Shown: in pieces, positions 1-10,113 of the stretch
Position numbering within the stretch: position 1 is the first letter of the stretch
How the letters are laid out: every line of letters starts with the position of its first letter
Source of the DNA: Anaeromyxobacter paludicola
GTDB lineage: Bacteria; Myxococcota; Myxococcia; Myxococcales; Anaeromyxobacteraceae
Assembly (NCBI RefSeq): GCF_023169965.1
Contig: NZ_AP025592.1
Coordinates: 620,001-684,000 of the forward strand
Direction of reading: 5' to 3'
Length of the DNA: 64,000 nucleotides
Made by a program: the position numbers and the translations under genes
The notes under the pieces: model-generated
Told to the model about the DNA's origin: nothing
Database searches by the model: none
The model's input: the letters and a program-made list of their open reading frames with translations, nothing else

Positions 1-648
1 GATCAAGAACCCGCTGGCGGGGCTCTCGGGCGCGCTCGAGCTCCTCGCCGAGGACCTCGCCGCCTCGCCGCGGCAGGCCGAGATGGTGGGCGAGATGCGC
101 CACCAGGTGGCGCGGCTCGGCCACACCATGGAGAGCCTCCTCAGCTTCGCGCGGCCGCCGAAGGCGCGCCTGCGCACCACCGACGTGAACGCCACGCTCG
201 AGAAGGTGCTCTTCCTCATCCGCCAGCAGCGCAAGGCGGCGTCCATCGACGTGCGCCCCGAGCTCGGGCCGGGGCTCCCGGCGGTGCTGGCCGATCCGAA
301 CCAGCTCGAGCAGGTCTTCCTCAACCTCTGCCTCAACGCGTGCCAGGCGATGAACGGGGAGGGCGCGCTCACCGTCCGCTCGTTCCTCTCCGAGGAGCGC
401 GTCACGGTGGAGATCGCCGACACCGGCCCGGGCATCCCGGCCGACCTGCGCCCGCACCTCTTCAAGCCGTTCTTCACCACGAAGCGCGAGGGCAACGGGC
501 TCGGGCTCGCCATCAGCGCGCGCATCGTGGCCGAGCACGGCGGCAACATCGGCTACCGCTGCCCACCGGGCGGCGGGACCGTCTTCGCCATCACCCTTCA
601 GCAGGCGCGGCCAGGGCAGGGCCCGGAGCGCGCCACGGAGCACGCCGC

Positions 649-652
<4 letters not shown>
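1..652 (+). CDS. Sensor histidine kinase, NtrB-like, C-terminal part (5' end outside window)
   Basis: Only the transmitter half is present. The reading frame is open from the first bases, which encode IKNPLAG, the part of the H-box just after the phospho-accepting His, so the His itself lies immediately upstream of the window. The HATPase domain follows with an intact N-box (NLCLNACQAM), G1 box (DTGPGIP) and G2 box (GNGLGLAI). It should autophosphorylate and pass phosphate to the response regulator encoded next. The stop overlaps the next start as ATGA at 649-652, so the two are translationally coupled. The input domain and stimulus cannot be seen. Confidence 0.93.
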
Positions 653-2022
<1,370 letters not shown>

Positions 2023-2059
2023 GCCGCGCCTGCGCCGCCGCCGACGCGGGCCGCCGGGA

Positions 2060-4432
2060 GTGCGGGCGGTGACGCCGCGCGGGTGCCCGTCCGGCCTCGC
2101 TCGCGTCGCGCTCGCCCTCGCCGCCCTGCTGGGCCTCGCCTGGGCGCCGGTGCTCCTCGGCGGCGCCTGGGTGCAGCGGGACGCGCTGCGCTACATGCTG
2201 CCGGCCTGGCAGGTGGCGTCGCGGGCGCTCGCGGCGGGCCGCTGGCCCGAGTGGATGGACGGGGTCGGCTTCGGGGCCGCCTTCGCCGCGAACCCGGTGC
2301 ACGCCGTGGCGACGCCCCTCGGCTGGCTCGCCGCCGCGCTGCCCGGCCCGGGCGGGCTCGCGGCCTGGTCGGTCCTCCACCTCCTCGTGGCGGGGCTCGG
2401 CGCCGCCGCCTTCGCGGCCCGGCTCGGGGCCGCGCGCCTGGGCGCGCTCTTCGCCGGGGCCAGCCTCGCGCTCGGAGGGTACGCCGGCTCGGTGCTGGTG
2501 AACGGGCTCGGCCCCGCCATCGCCTGGACGCCCTGGGTGGCCTGGGCGGCGGAGGGGCTCGCCGCAGCCGCCGGGCAGGAAGGGCCGCACCGGCGCCGCG
2601 CGCTCGCCGCCGCCTCCGCCTGGCTCGCGGCGGCCCTCGCCTTCCAGCTCTCCACCGGCGAGCCGCTCTGCGCCCTCGGCGCGGCCTACCTCGCCGGCGT
2701 CGTGCTCCTCGCGCGGAGCCCGCGCCGGCTCGAAGCGCTCGGGGCCCTGGCGGCCTCGGGCGCCGCGGCCCTCCTCCTGGCGGCCGTCGCGGTGCTCCCG
2801 GCCGCCGCGCTGCTCGCCGGGAGCTCCCGCCTCTCGGAGCGGGGCGCGCAGGCCGGCAGCTGGGCGCTGCACCCGCTGCGGCTCGTCGAGCTCGTCTGGC
2901 CGGGCGCGCTCGGGGATCCGGCGGGGCAGGGGTGGCTGGCGCGCGCGCTCGCGCCGGCCCCGGGCGGCGGCGAGCCCTTCTGGTCCCTCCTGCTCCACGC
3001 CGGCGCGCCGGCGCTGCTGCTCGCGGCCTGGGCCGGACGGGAGCGGCGGCTGCGCGGCCTCCTCGCCGGGTCCGGCCTGCTCCTGCTGCTCGCGCTCGGC
3101 GCCCACACACCCGTCTGGCCGGCCTGGCGCGCCGTCTTCCTCCCCGAGCAGCTGGGGCGCTACGCGGAGAAGCACGTCTTCGGCGCGCTCGTCCTCTGGT
3201 CGGCGCTCGCGGGAGTCGGGTTCACCCGCTGCTTCGAGGAGCGCCGCGCCGGGAGAGGGCTGCGCGCCGGCGCGTGGGCGGCCGCCGCGGGGCTCGCCGC
3301 GGCCGCGCTCGGCCTGGGCGCGCTCCGGCCGGTCGCCGCCGGCTGGGTGGCGGCCCGGGCGCAGGCGCTGGCGCTCCCGCTCGACGCCGCCGGCGGGGTC
3401 GAGGCCGCGGTCCGGGGCGGGCTCGCCGGCGCCGCGGGCGCGGCGGCGTTCGCGGTGGCGCTGGGGCTCGCAGCCCGGGCGCGCCTGGGCGGCCTCGCGG
3501 CGGGGCTCGCCGCGGCCGGGGCGCTCCTCCCGTCGGTGGGGCTCGTCCGGTCGGCCGTGCTGGTCGCGCCGCGCGCCCTCGTGGAGAGCCGGCCGGCGGC
3601 CCTCGCCCCGATCCCGGCGAGCCCCGGCCGGCCGCCGCCCCGGCTCATGCGGCCGGAGGGGTTCGCGATGCGCACCCGCGTCGAGGACGGCGCCGACTTC
3701 GCGCGCCTCTTCCGCGAGGCGCTCGAGCCGAACGTGCCCGCCAGCTTCGGGGTGGCGGCGCTCCCGGGGTTCGAGCCCTCGGAGAGCCGGCGCGCCCTGC
3801 GCTTCTGGGCGACCGTCTTCCCGCGGATGACCTGGGAGTCGCTGACGCGGCTCTGCGGCGTCGAGTGGGTCTACGTCCAGCGGCCCATGTCGGAGGCGAC
3901 GGGGCTCCCCGCGATCGCCGCCGGACCGGACGGCTGGAGCCTGCAGCGGGCGCCGGGGGTGCGGCCCCGGGCCTTCGTGACGCCGCGCTGGGCGCGGGCC
4001 GCGACCGAGGACGAGGCGCTCTCGCTGCTGGCGGCGGACGGGCGGGAGGCGGACCCGGCGCTGGTGGTGCTCGCCGGGCCGGGACCGCTGCCGCCCGGCG
4101 GCGCGGAGGGGCCGCTCGTGCCGTGCGAGGCGGCGAGCCCGGAGCCGGAGCGGGTGGAGGTGCGCTGCGAGGCCCCGCGGGGCGGCCAGCTGGTGCTCCT
4201 CGACGAGCTCGCCGACGGGTGGACCGCCGAGCTCGACGGCCGCCCGGCCCCGATCGCGCTCGCGGACGGGCTCTTCCGGGCGGTGCAGGTCGAGCCCGGC
4301 CGGCACCGGGCGGTGTTCCGGTACCGCACGCCGGGGCTGCGGCTCGGGGCCGCGATCTCGCTCGCGGCCTGGGCGGCCTGGGGGCTGGCGCTGACGCGGC
4401 TGCGCCGGAGGGGGCGCGCCGCGCCGGGCTAG
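2060..4432 (+). CDS. YfhO-like polytopic membrane protein (copy 1)
   Basis: 790 aa with many hydrophobic helices and a soluble C-terminal domain. The N-terminal signature after the first helix ([11 protein letters not shown], then [10 protein letters not shown] and FAANPVHAV) is shared with the gene at 7750 and is typical of the bacterial YfhO membrane family, whose studied members take part in glycosylating cell-wall polymers or lipids. The C-terminal part carries an ELDGRPAPI...FRYRTPG region. A GTG nine bases downstream (2069) is an alternative start with better spacing from GGGAG. The stop shares a CTAG with the stop of convergent rpoH. The substrate cannot be inferred. Confidence 0.8.
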   Translation: MRAVTPRGCPSGLARVALALAALLGLAWAPVLLGGAWVQRDALRYMLPAWQVASRALAAGRWPEWMDGVGFGAAFAANPVHAVATPLGWLAAALPGPGGLAAWSVLHLLVAGLGAAAFAARLGAARLGALFAGASLALGGYAGSVLVNGLGPAIAWTPWVAWAAEGLAAAAGQEGPHRRRALAAASAWLAAALAFQLSTGEPLCALGAAYLAGVVLLARSPRRLEALGALAASGAAALLLAAVAVLPAAALLAGSSRLSERGAQAGSWALHPLRLVELVWPGALGDPAGQGWLARALAPAPGGGEPFWSLLLHAGAPALLLAAWAGRERRLRGLLAGSGLLLLLALGAHTPVWPAWRAVFLPEQLGRYAEKHVFGALVLWSALAGVGFTRCFEERRAGRGLRAGAWAAAAGLAAAALGLGALRPVAAGWVAARAQALALPLDAAGGVEAAVRGGLAGAAGAAAFAVALGLAARARLGGLAAGLAAAGALLPSVGLVRSAVLVAPRALVESRPAALAPIPASPGRPPPRLMRPEGFAMRTRVEDGADFARLFREALEPNVPASFGVAALPGFEPSESRRALRFWATVFPRMTWESLTRLCGVEWVYVQRPMSEATGLPAIAAGPDGWSLQRAPGVRPRAFVTPRWARAATEDEALSLLAADGREADPALVVLAGPGPLPPGGAEGPLVPCEAASPEPERVEVRCEAPRGGQLVLLDELADGWTAELDGRPAPIALADGLFRAVQVEPGRHRAVFRYRTPGLRLGAAISLAAWAAWGLALTRLRRRGRAAPG

Positions 4433-5349
4433 GCGGCCGCGCGGTCGTCGATCTCGACCGGCTTGCCGTCGGTGGGCCAGTCGATCTCGGCGGCCAGCGT
4501 CTGCAGCTCCTCGCGCAGCTTCTCCTTGGCGCGGATCTCCAGCTGGCGGGCGCGCTCGCGGGAGAAGCCGAAGTGCTCGCCCAGCTCCTTGAGCGTGAGC
4601 GGGCGGTCGCACATGACGCGCTGCTCGATGATGAACCGCTCGCGCTCGTCGAGCCGCGCCAGGGCCGCGGCGACGCGGCCGGAGACGATCTCCTGCTCCT
4701 GCGCGCCGGAGAGCTCGTCGTCCTGCTGGGGGCCCTTGCTGGCCACGAAGTCCACGTGCGTCTGCGTGCCGTCCTCGCCGAGCGGAGCGTCGAGCGACAC
4801 GTCGCGCCCGTCCATCCGCTGCTCCATCTCGTGCACCTCGCCCGTCTTCACGTGCAGCTTGCGGGCGACCTTGTCGGCGTCGCGGCCGTCCGACCCTTCG
4901 CCCTGCTCGACGCTGTGGCGGTCGAGCTCGCGGCGGGTGCGGGCGAGCGAGAAGAACAGCTTTCGCTGCGCCTGGGTGGTGCCGAGCTTCACGAGCGACC
5001 AGGACTTGAGGATGTAGTTCTGGATGTAGGCGCGGATCCACCAGACCGCGTAGCTGATGAGCCGGATCCCCTTGGCCGGATCGAACTTCTGCACCGCCTT
5101 CATGAGACCGATGTTGCCCTCCTGGACCAGGTCGGGCATGCGGAAGCCGTAGGAGCGGTACTCGTGCGCCACCTTCACCACGAAGCGCAGGTTGGCGGTG
5201 ACGAGCCGGTGGGCCGCGCGGCTGTCTCCCTTGCGCTGGTACTCGCGCGCGAGCGCCTGCTCCTCCTCGGCCGAGAGCAGCGGGAACTGGTTGATCTCGG
5301 CCAGGTAGAGATCGAGGGAGGTGATGCCGTTCTGGGTGGTACGCTTCAT
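4429..5349 (-). CDS. rpoH: RNA polymerase sigma-32 (heat-shock) factor RpoH
   Basis: 306 aa, close to the usual RpoH size. Region 2 is clear ([19 protein letters not shown]), and the RpoH box [10 protein letters not shown] at about 128-137 separates RpoH from RpoD. A C-terminal region 4 HTH follows ([19 protein letters not shown]). It directs transcription of heat-shock chaperones and proteases. The start ATG is preceded by GGAGG with good spacing. A -24/-12 sigma-54-type promoter lies about 36 bp upstream, so the gene may be under RpoN control. It converges with the YfhO-like gene, and the two stop codons overlap. Confidence 0.95.
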   Translation of the reverse strand: MKRTTQNGITSLDLYLAEINQFPLLSAEEEQALAREYQRKGDSRAAHRLVTANLRFVVKVAHEYRSYGFRMPDLVQEGNIGLMKAVQKFDPAKGIRLISYAVWWIRAYIQNYILKSWSLVKLGTTQAQRKLFFSLARTRRELDRHSVEQGEGSDGRDADKVARKLHVKTGEVHEMEQRMDGRDVSLDAPLGEDGTQTHVDFVASKGPQQDDELSGAQEQEIVSGRVAAALARLDERERFIIEQRVMCDRPLTLKELGEHFGFSRERARQLEIRAKEKLREELQTLAAEIDWPTDGKPVEIDDRAAA

Positions 5350-5384
5350 CGGTCCTCCGCGTGGGGGCGGCGGACCTACACGGG

Positions 5385-5400
5385 AGCAACCCGTATGCCA
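5385..5400 (-). promoter_or_regulatory. Sigma-54 (-24/-12) promoter for rpoH
   Basis: Read on the minus strand the sequence is TGGCATACGGGTTGCT. It matches the consensus TGGCACG-N4-TTGCW at the GG and GC dinucleotides and has exact spacing. Transcription would start about 12 bp past the GC, leaving a leader of roughly 25 nt that still holds the GGAGG ribosome-binding site. It has not been tested, and a weak sigma-70-like pair further upstream cannot be excluded. Confidence 0.6.
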
Positions 5401-5473
5401 CTTCAGGGTAATTGTGATTTCCCCTTAGGCGACGGACTCTTGCTCCGCAAGTGCCTGGGAGGGTGGGGTGGTT

Positions 5474-5593
5474 CCCTGTAACTTGGAGCCCATAGTTTTT
5501 ACAGGGTCCGCCAAAAACCTCGACCCAGCGGGGTTTTTAGCCTGTCGTTTTTTCAGGGTGCAGCGAACCTATCGGGATCCCTGCCAAAAAAAC
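5474..5593. repeat. AT-rich island of inverted repeats sharing a T-tract-CAGGG motif
   Basis: GTTTTTACAGGG (5495-5506) and GTTTTTTCAGGG (5547-5558) are near-identical direct copies. CCCTGTAAC (5474-5482) and CCCTGCCAAAAAAAC (5579-5593) are inverted copies of the same motif. They pair as CCCTGTAA/TTACAGGG (17-nt loop) and as T6-N-AGGG/CCCT-N-A7. Between them AAAAACC (5513-5519) pairs with GGTTTTT (5532-5538). T-tracts follow several stems, so the island could act as transcription terminators or an attenuator, or be the remnant of a small mobile repeat. Confidence 0.55.
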
Positions 5594-5690
5594 TGTGGCT
5601 CGCCCCCTTGCCTGGAGGGCGGGCCGTTCCCATATTCGCCTAGATCGTCGGGTGGATGCGGCGCTAGCGTCTCCATTGGAAGGTGAACGA

Positions 5691-6422
5691 GTGTCCCAGC
5701 GAGACGCATTCGAGGCTGCCCCCGCGCAGCACCTCGAACCAGAACCGGACGGTGAGGCAGAGCGGCGGCTGCAGCTGCGCGGCAGCCAGCTCGGCTTCGT
5801 GGCGCACGAGATGCGCAACCCGCTCTCCACCGCGCTCTGGAGCGCGGAGCTCCTCGCCAAGCTGACGCCCGAGGACCGCGGCGGCGCGCGCGGGGAGAAG
5901 CTCGCCGGCATGTGCCTGCGCTCGCTCAACCGGCTCAGGCACCTCGTCGAGGACCACTTCCTGTCCGAGCGGCTCGCCGTCGGCGGGCTCGCCGTGCGGC
6001 TCGACCCGGTGCCGCTCCTGGAGCTGGTCGAGGCGGTCGCCGCGCGCTCCCCGGGCGCGCCGCCGGAGGTGCGGGTGGCGGCCGACCTCGCCGCCTGGGC
6101 CGACCGCGGCCTGCTCGAGCGGGCGGTGGACGGCATCCTGTCGGCCGTGACCCGCGAGGGCGCGACCGCGAAGGTGGAGGGGGCGTCCGGCGACGGCACC
6201 TCCTCGCTGCGCTTCTCCGGCGCCCCGGTACCCGGGGAGGCGCTGGAGGAGCCGCACAAGGGCTCTCCCTCGGATCCGACGGGGCGGGCGCTGGCGCTGG
6301 TGATGTCGAAGCGGGCGGTGGCGGCCATGGGGGGACGCCTCGCCCTGGATCAGGGAGCGCTGCTGCTCGAGCTCCCGTCACGAGACCTGCCGGCGGAGAT
6401 CGACCGGCAGGAGGGACACTGA
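5691..6422 (+). CDS. Histidine-kinase-like protein with degenerate ATPase domain
   Basis: 243 aa from the GTG at 5691, chosen because GGAAGG precedes it; an in-frame ATG-less extension to 5595 lacks such a site and runs into the hairpin island. The dimerisation H-box is intact (HEMRNPLS, His about 39). The C-terminal half has the length of a HATPase domain but lacks its signatures: the N-box position reads RAVDGILSAV with no Asn, no DxGxG is seen, and the G2 position reads GRALALVMSK. It may be a phosphotransferase of the ChpT kind or a pseudokinase. A lone receiver follows 8 bp downstream and is the likely partner. Confidence 0.7.
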   Translation: MSQRDAFEAAPAQHLEPEPDGEAERRLQLRGSQLGFVAHEMRNPLSTALWSAELLAKLTPEDRGGARGEKLAGMCLRSLNRLRHLVEDHFLSERLAVGGLAVRLDPVPLLELVEAVAARSPGAPPEVRVAADLAAWADRGLLERAVDGILSAVTREGATAKVEGASGDGTSSLRFSGAPVPGEALEEPHKGSPSDPTGRALALVMSKRAVAAMGGRLALDQGALLLELPSRDLPAEIDRQEGH

Positions 6423-6430
6423 CCCCCCCT

Positions 6431-6811
6431 ATGCGCTCGCGCGTCCTCGTCGTCGACGACGACCCCGACATCCTCGACGCCATCTGCGACATCCTCGACG
6501 CCGAGGGGTACGACGTCGCGCGGGCGCGCCACGGCGCGGAGGCGCTCGAGCAGGTGATGCGCCGCCGGCCCGACCTCATCCTGCTCGACCTGATGATGCC
6601 GGTCATGGACGGGCCCACCTTCGCGCGGGAGCTGCGGAGCCGCCGCCTCGACGGCATCCCCATCATCGTCATCTCCGCCGAGGGGAACCCGGCGCGGGCG
6701 GCGAGCGTCCAGGCGAGGCGCTACCTCGCGAAGCCCTTCGACATCGAGGTCCTGCTCGCCCAGGTGGCCGACCTGGTGCACGGCGCGGGGGCCGACGCCG
6801 CGTCGCCCTGA
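6431..6811 (+). CDS. Single-domain response regulator (stand-alone receiver)
   Basis: 126 aa, a CheY-like receiver with no output domain. The acidic pocket VVDDDPD, phospho-acceptor Asp in LILLDLMMP, conserved Ser in VISAE and Lys in LAKPFD are all present, so it should be phosphorylatable. It lies 8 bp after the kinase-like gene with the degraded ATPase domain, as in phosphorelay modules. Its output would be by protein interaction; no target is visible. A Pro-coding C-tract directly precedes the ATG in place of a good ribosome-binding site, suggesting coupled translation. Confidence 0.9.
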   Translation: MRSRVLVVDDDPDILDAICDILDAEGYDVARARHGAEALEQVMRRRPDLILLDLMMPVMDGPTFARELRSRRLDGIPIIVISAEGNPARAASVQARRYLAKPFDIEVLLAQVADLVHGAGADAASP

Positions 6812-6850
6812 GGCGCCGCGCCGGCGGGCGCACGGCTTGCGCGGCCGTCC

Positions 6851-6879
6851 TTGACGCCCGGGGGCCGTTCCAGTAAAAG
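6851..6879 (+). promoter_or_regulatory. Sigma-70 promoter for rplC
   Basis: TTGACG (6851-6856), a 17-bp spacer and TAAAAG (6874-6879). A leader of about 60 nt follows before the GAGG and ATG of rplC. The gene therefore appears to have its own promoter rather than being read from a ribosomal operon. Confidence 0.6.
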
Positions 6880-6945
6880 CACCGCCTTTCCAACGGCACG
6901 TCCTTCCCGGCCCTACGCCGCGGGGCGGACCACTGCGAGGTACAC

Positions 6946-7656
6946 ATGGCGACCGGTCTTCTGGCCAAAAAAGTAGGCATGACGCAGATCTTCGACGCGA
7001 ACGGAGACTGCATCCCCGTGACGGTGCTCTCCTGCGGTCCCTGCACCGTCGTCCGCCGCAAGACGAAGGAGCAGGACGGCTACGACGCCGTCGTCCTCGG
7101 CTACGACGCGGTGGACGAGAAGCACGCGCACCGGCTCACCAAGGCCGAGGTCGGCGTGTTCAAGAAGGCCGGCACCCCGATCTTCCGCCACGTGAAGGAG
7201 GTCCGCGTCAAGGACGCGAAGCTCCTCGGCGAGCTCAAGGCGGGCGACGTCCTCACGGTGGACAAGGTCTTCAAGATCGCCCAGCGCATCGACGTCTCCG
7301 GCCTGACCAAGGGCCGCGGCTTCGCCGGCGTCTTCAAGAAGTGGGGCATGAAGGGCGCCGCGCGCGACTCCTCCACCGCCCACGAGCACCACCGCCACAT
7401 CGGCGCGATCGGTCAGCGCAAGACGCCGGGCAAGGTCTGGAAGGGCAAGCACATGCCCGGCCACTACGGCGTGGACATGGTCACCGTGCAGAACCTGACC
7501 GTCACCGGCGTCGAGGCCGAGGGCAACCTCCTCCTCGTCAAGGGCGCGGTCCCGGGCCACAACGACGCGGTGCTGTTCGTCGACACCGCCGCCAAGGGCC
7601 AGCCGCGGGTGAAGAAGAAGCAGGAAGAGCGCGCTCGCGCCAAGCCGAAGGTCTAG
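6946..7656 (+). CDS. rplC: 50S ribosomal protein L3, isolated from the S10 operon
   Basis: 236 aa. It begins GLLAKKVGMTQIF, the typical L3 start, and carries the central TPGKVWKGKHMPGHYG loop that reaches the peptidyl-transferase centre. L3 is an early-assembly protein of the large subunit. The C-terminus has a Lys/Arg-rich tail (about residues 219-236) beyond the usual end. In most bacteria rplC sits between rpsJ and rplD; here neither neighbour is ribosomal, and the gene has its own promoter and terminator. It could be a relocated sole copy or a second copy. Identity is certain; its status in the genome is not. Confidence 0.96.
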   Translation: MATGLLAKKVGMTQIFDANGDCIPVTVLSCGPCTVVRRKTKEQDGYDAVVLGYDAVDEKHAHRLTKAEVGVFKKAGTPIFRHVKEVRVKDAKLLGELKAGDVLTVDKVFKIAQRIDVSGLTKGRGFAGVFKKWGMKGAARDSSTAHEHHRHIGAIGQRKTPGKVWKGKHMPGHYGVDMVTVQNLTVTGVEAEGNLLLVKGAVPGHNDAVLFVDTAAKGQPRVKKKQEERARAKPKV

Positions 7657-7691
7657 CCCCCGCGCCCGCTCGCGGGCGGAGGTCGAAACGG

Positions 7692-7732
7692 GAAGGGCGC
7701 TGCCGGCGACGGCGGCGCCCTTCGCGCTTTTT
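7692..7732 (+). terminator. Rho-independent terminator after rplC
   Basis: GAAGGGCGCTGCCG (7692-7705) pairs almost perfectly with CGGCGGCGCCCTTC (7710-7723) across a GCGA loop. A short T-run follows at 7728-7732. Confidence 0.75.
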
Positions 7733-7749
7733 GGGTACCATGCGCGGCC

Positions 7750-10113
7750 ATGCGAGAGAGCCGCGGACGGTTCGGCCTGGTGCTCGCGGGCCTGGCCGGG
7801 CTCGCCGCGGTGGCGTACGCCCGCGTGCTCTTCCTGGGCGAGACCTTCGTCCAGCGCGACGCGCTCACCTACCTCCTGCCGTCGCGGGCCGAGCTCGCGG
7901 CCGCGCTCCGGGCCGGGCGCCTGCCGGAGTGGACCGACGGCGTGGGGCTCGGGGCGCCGTTCGCGGCCAACCCCATCCACGGGGTCACCTACCCGCCCGC
8001 GTGGCTCTCCGCGGTGCTGCCGGTCTCCTTCGGCGCCGATCTCGGCATCGTGCTGCACCTCCTCTTCGGCGCGGCCGGGGTGGCGGTGCTGGCGCGCCGC
8101 CTCGGAGCCGGCGCGCGCGGCGCGCTCTTCGGGGGCGCCGCCTTCCTCACCTGCGGCTACGTGGCGTCGATGCCCGCCAACAACAACGCGCAGCTCCTCG
8201 CCTGGACGCCCTGGGTCGGGGCGGGGGCGGCGGCGCTGGCGGCGGCGTGCGACGGGGGCGGGCGCCGGGAGCGGGTCCGCGCCGGGCTCCTCCTCGCCGC
8301 CGCGCTCGCCGGGCAGCTCGCGGTGGGCGAGCCGGCCCACGTGGTGACGAGCGGGCTCCTGGCGCTCGGGGTGCTCCTCGCGCTCTCGCGCCGGCGGGGG
8401 CGGGGGCGGGCGGTGGTGCACCTGGCGCTCTCCGGCGCCGCGGCGCTCCCCCTCGCCGCCGCCTCCCTGCTGCCGCTGCTCGCGCTGGTGGCCTGGAGCG
8501 ACCGGGCCGGCGGGCTCAAGGGGATCATGGTCGGGGGCTGGTCGCTGCCGCCGGCGCGGCTCCTCGAGCTGGTCTGGCCCGGCGCGCTCGGCGACGCGTC
8601 GCTCCCGCGCAACCTCGCCCGGGTGGTCGCCGACGCCAGCGGCGGCGGGGGCGGCGGCGTGCCGGGGCCGACCTGGGCGGCGACGGTCCACCTCGGGATC
8701 CCGGTGCTGCTGCTCGGCGCGGCCGGCGCCTGGCGGCCGGGCCGCCGCGCCCTGGCGGCCCTCGCGCTCGCCTTCGTCCTCCTGGCGCTCGGGAGGTACG
8801 CCCCCGTGCACGGCCTGCTCCGGGCGGTCTTCCCGCCCGAGCGGCTGGCGCGCTACCCCGAGAAGCACCTCCTCGGCGCGCTGGTGCTCTGGACGGCGCT
8901 CGCCGGCGCCGGCTTCGACGAGGTCTTCCGGCCCGGGGCGCGCCGGCTGCTCCGCCCGGCGCTGGCGGGGCTGGCGCTGAGCGCCGCCTGGCTCGTGGGG
9001 CTGGCGCTCGGGGGCGACGCGCTCGCGGCGGCCCTGGCGCCGGCGGCGGCGGCCCTCGTGCCGCCGCTCGACGTCGCCGGCGCCATCCGGTTCGCGCTGC
9101 TCGCCGGCTCGGTCTCGACGCTCCTCCTCGCCGTCTTCGTGGGCGCGCTGGCGCTCCGCGAGGACGCGCGCCTGGGGCCGCTCGCGCCGGCGCTGGCGGC
9201 GGCCGCCGCCATCGGCGGGCTGGTCTGGAACGGCCGGGCCTTCGCGCCCACCGCGCCGCGCGCCCTCGCCTGGGAGCCCCCGGCGGCCCTCGCGCCGGCG
9301 CTCGCCGCGGTCGCGCCGGGCCGGCCGCGGCCGCGGGTCTACCTCGGGTACTCCCGCCTCGACCCCGCCGACTTCGGCTCGGGCGAGCGGCTGGCCCGCG
9401 CCTTCGTGCAGCGCGCCTACACCAACCTCCCGGCCCTCCACGGGCTCGCCTGCCTGCCCGGGGCCGACAGCGCCTTCAGCGGGCCGTACGCGAGCTTCAT
9501 CGACGGCCACCGCTCCATCAGCATGCGCCGCTTCGCGGCCCTGTTCGGCGTCCCCTGGGTGCTGCTCGACCGCGACATGGCGGCCACGACCCCCTGGCCC
9601 GCGGTCGGCGAGAGCGAGGTCGGGACCGTGCTCCTCGACGCCGGGCCGGTCCGCCCGCGCGCCTTCGTCGCGCCGCGCTGGCGGACGGCGCCGCTCGAGG
9701 AGGCGCTCGCCGAGCTGGCCGCGCCGGGCCGCGACGCCGATCCGGGCCGGGTGGTGCGGGTGGGCGGGGGTGGGGAGGCCGCCCCCGCGGCCGGCGCCGA
9801 GCGCGCCCCCCTCACGCCGTGCGAGGTGACGGTCCGGCGGCCGGAGGAGGTGGAGCTCGCCTGCGACGCGCCCTACGGCGGGCAGGCGGTGCTGCTCGAG
9901 GAGACCGCGCCGGGCTGGAGCGCCGCCGTGGACGGCGCCCCGGCCGCGATCGCGCGGGCGGACGGGCTCTTCCGCTCGGTGGCGGTGGGCCCCGGCCCGC
10001 ACCGGGTGACGTTCCGGTACCGGACGCCGTGGCTGCGCGCCGGGATCGCCGTCGCCCTCGCCGCCTGGGCGGCCTGGGGGCTCGCCCTCTGGCGGACGCG
10101 GGCTAGGCGGTGA
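7750..10113 (+). CDS. YfhO-like polytopic membrane protein (copy 2)
   Basis: 787 aa with the same plan as the gene at 2060: a first helix followed by [25 protein letters not shown] and [11 protein letters not shown], many hydrophobic helices, then a soluble C-terminal domain ending near FRYRTPWLR and a last helix. YfhO-family proteins are linked to lipid or cell-wall glycosylation; the sugar and acceptor here are unknown. It starts 18 bp after the rplC terminator, with an ATG at 7750. The 3' end overlaps the 3' end of convergent typA by 11 bp. It is clearly a paralogue of copy 1, with rpoH, the kinase-like pair and rplC between them. Confidence 0.8.
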   Translation: MRESRGRFGLVLAGLAGLAAVAYARVLFLGETFVQRDALTYLLPSRAELAAALRAGRLPEWTDGVGLGAPFAANPIHGVTYPPAWLSAVLPVSFGADLGIVLHLLFGAAGVAVLARRLGAGARGALFGGAAFLTCGYVASMPANNNAQLLAWTPWVGAGAAALAAACDGGGRRERVRAGLLLAAALAGQLAVGEPAHVVTSGLLALGVLLALSRRRGRGRAVVHLALSGAAALPLAAASLLPLLALVAWSDRAGGLKGIMVGGWSLPPARLLELVWPGALGDASLPRNLARVVADASGGGGGGVPGPTWAATVHLGIPVLLLGAAGAWRPGRRALAALALAFVLLALGRYAPVHGLLRAVFPPERLARYPEKHLLGALVLWTALAGAGFDEVFRPGARRLLRPALAGLALSAAWLVGLALGGDALAAALAPAAAALVPPLDVAGAIRFALLAGSVSTLLLAVFVGALALREDARLGPLAPALAAAAAIGGLVWNGRAFAPTAPRALAWEPPAALAPALAAVAPGRPRPRVYLGYSRLDPADFGSGERLARAFVQRAYTNLPALHGLACLPGADSAFSGPYASFIDGHRSISMRRFAALFGVPWVLLDRDMAATTPWPAVGESEVGTVLLDAGPVRPRAFVAPRWRTAPLEEALAELAAPGRDADPGRVVRVGGGGEAAPAAGAERAPLTPCEVTVRRPEEVELACDAPYGGQAVLLEETAPGWSAAVDGAPAAIARADGLFRSVAVGPGPHRVTFRYRTPWLRAGIAVALAAWAAWGLALWRTRARR

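Larger units (their letters stand above)
5350..5690. other. Divergent control region between rpoH and the kinase-like gene
   Basis: 341 bp without a gene. The rpoH-proximal 50 bp hold its ribosome-binding site and sigma-54 promoter. A short dyad CTTGC-TCC-GCAAG lies at 5439-5451. The stretch 5474-5593 is unusually AT-rich for this genome and packed with inverted repeats (listed separately). The last 80 bp lead into GGAAGG and the GTG start of the kinase-like gene. No clear sigma-70 promoter for that gene was found. Confidence 0.6.

Noticed and set aside
5596-5612. TGGCTCG-N5-TTGCC as a sigma-54 promoter for the kinase-like gene
   Set aside because: The spacing between GG and GC is one base too long, and -24/-12 spacing is not flexible.
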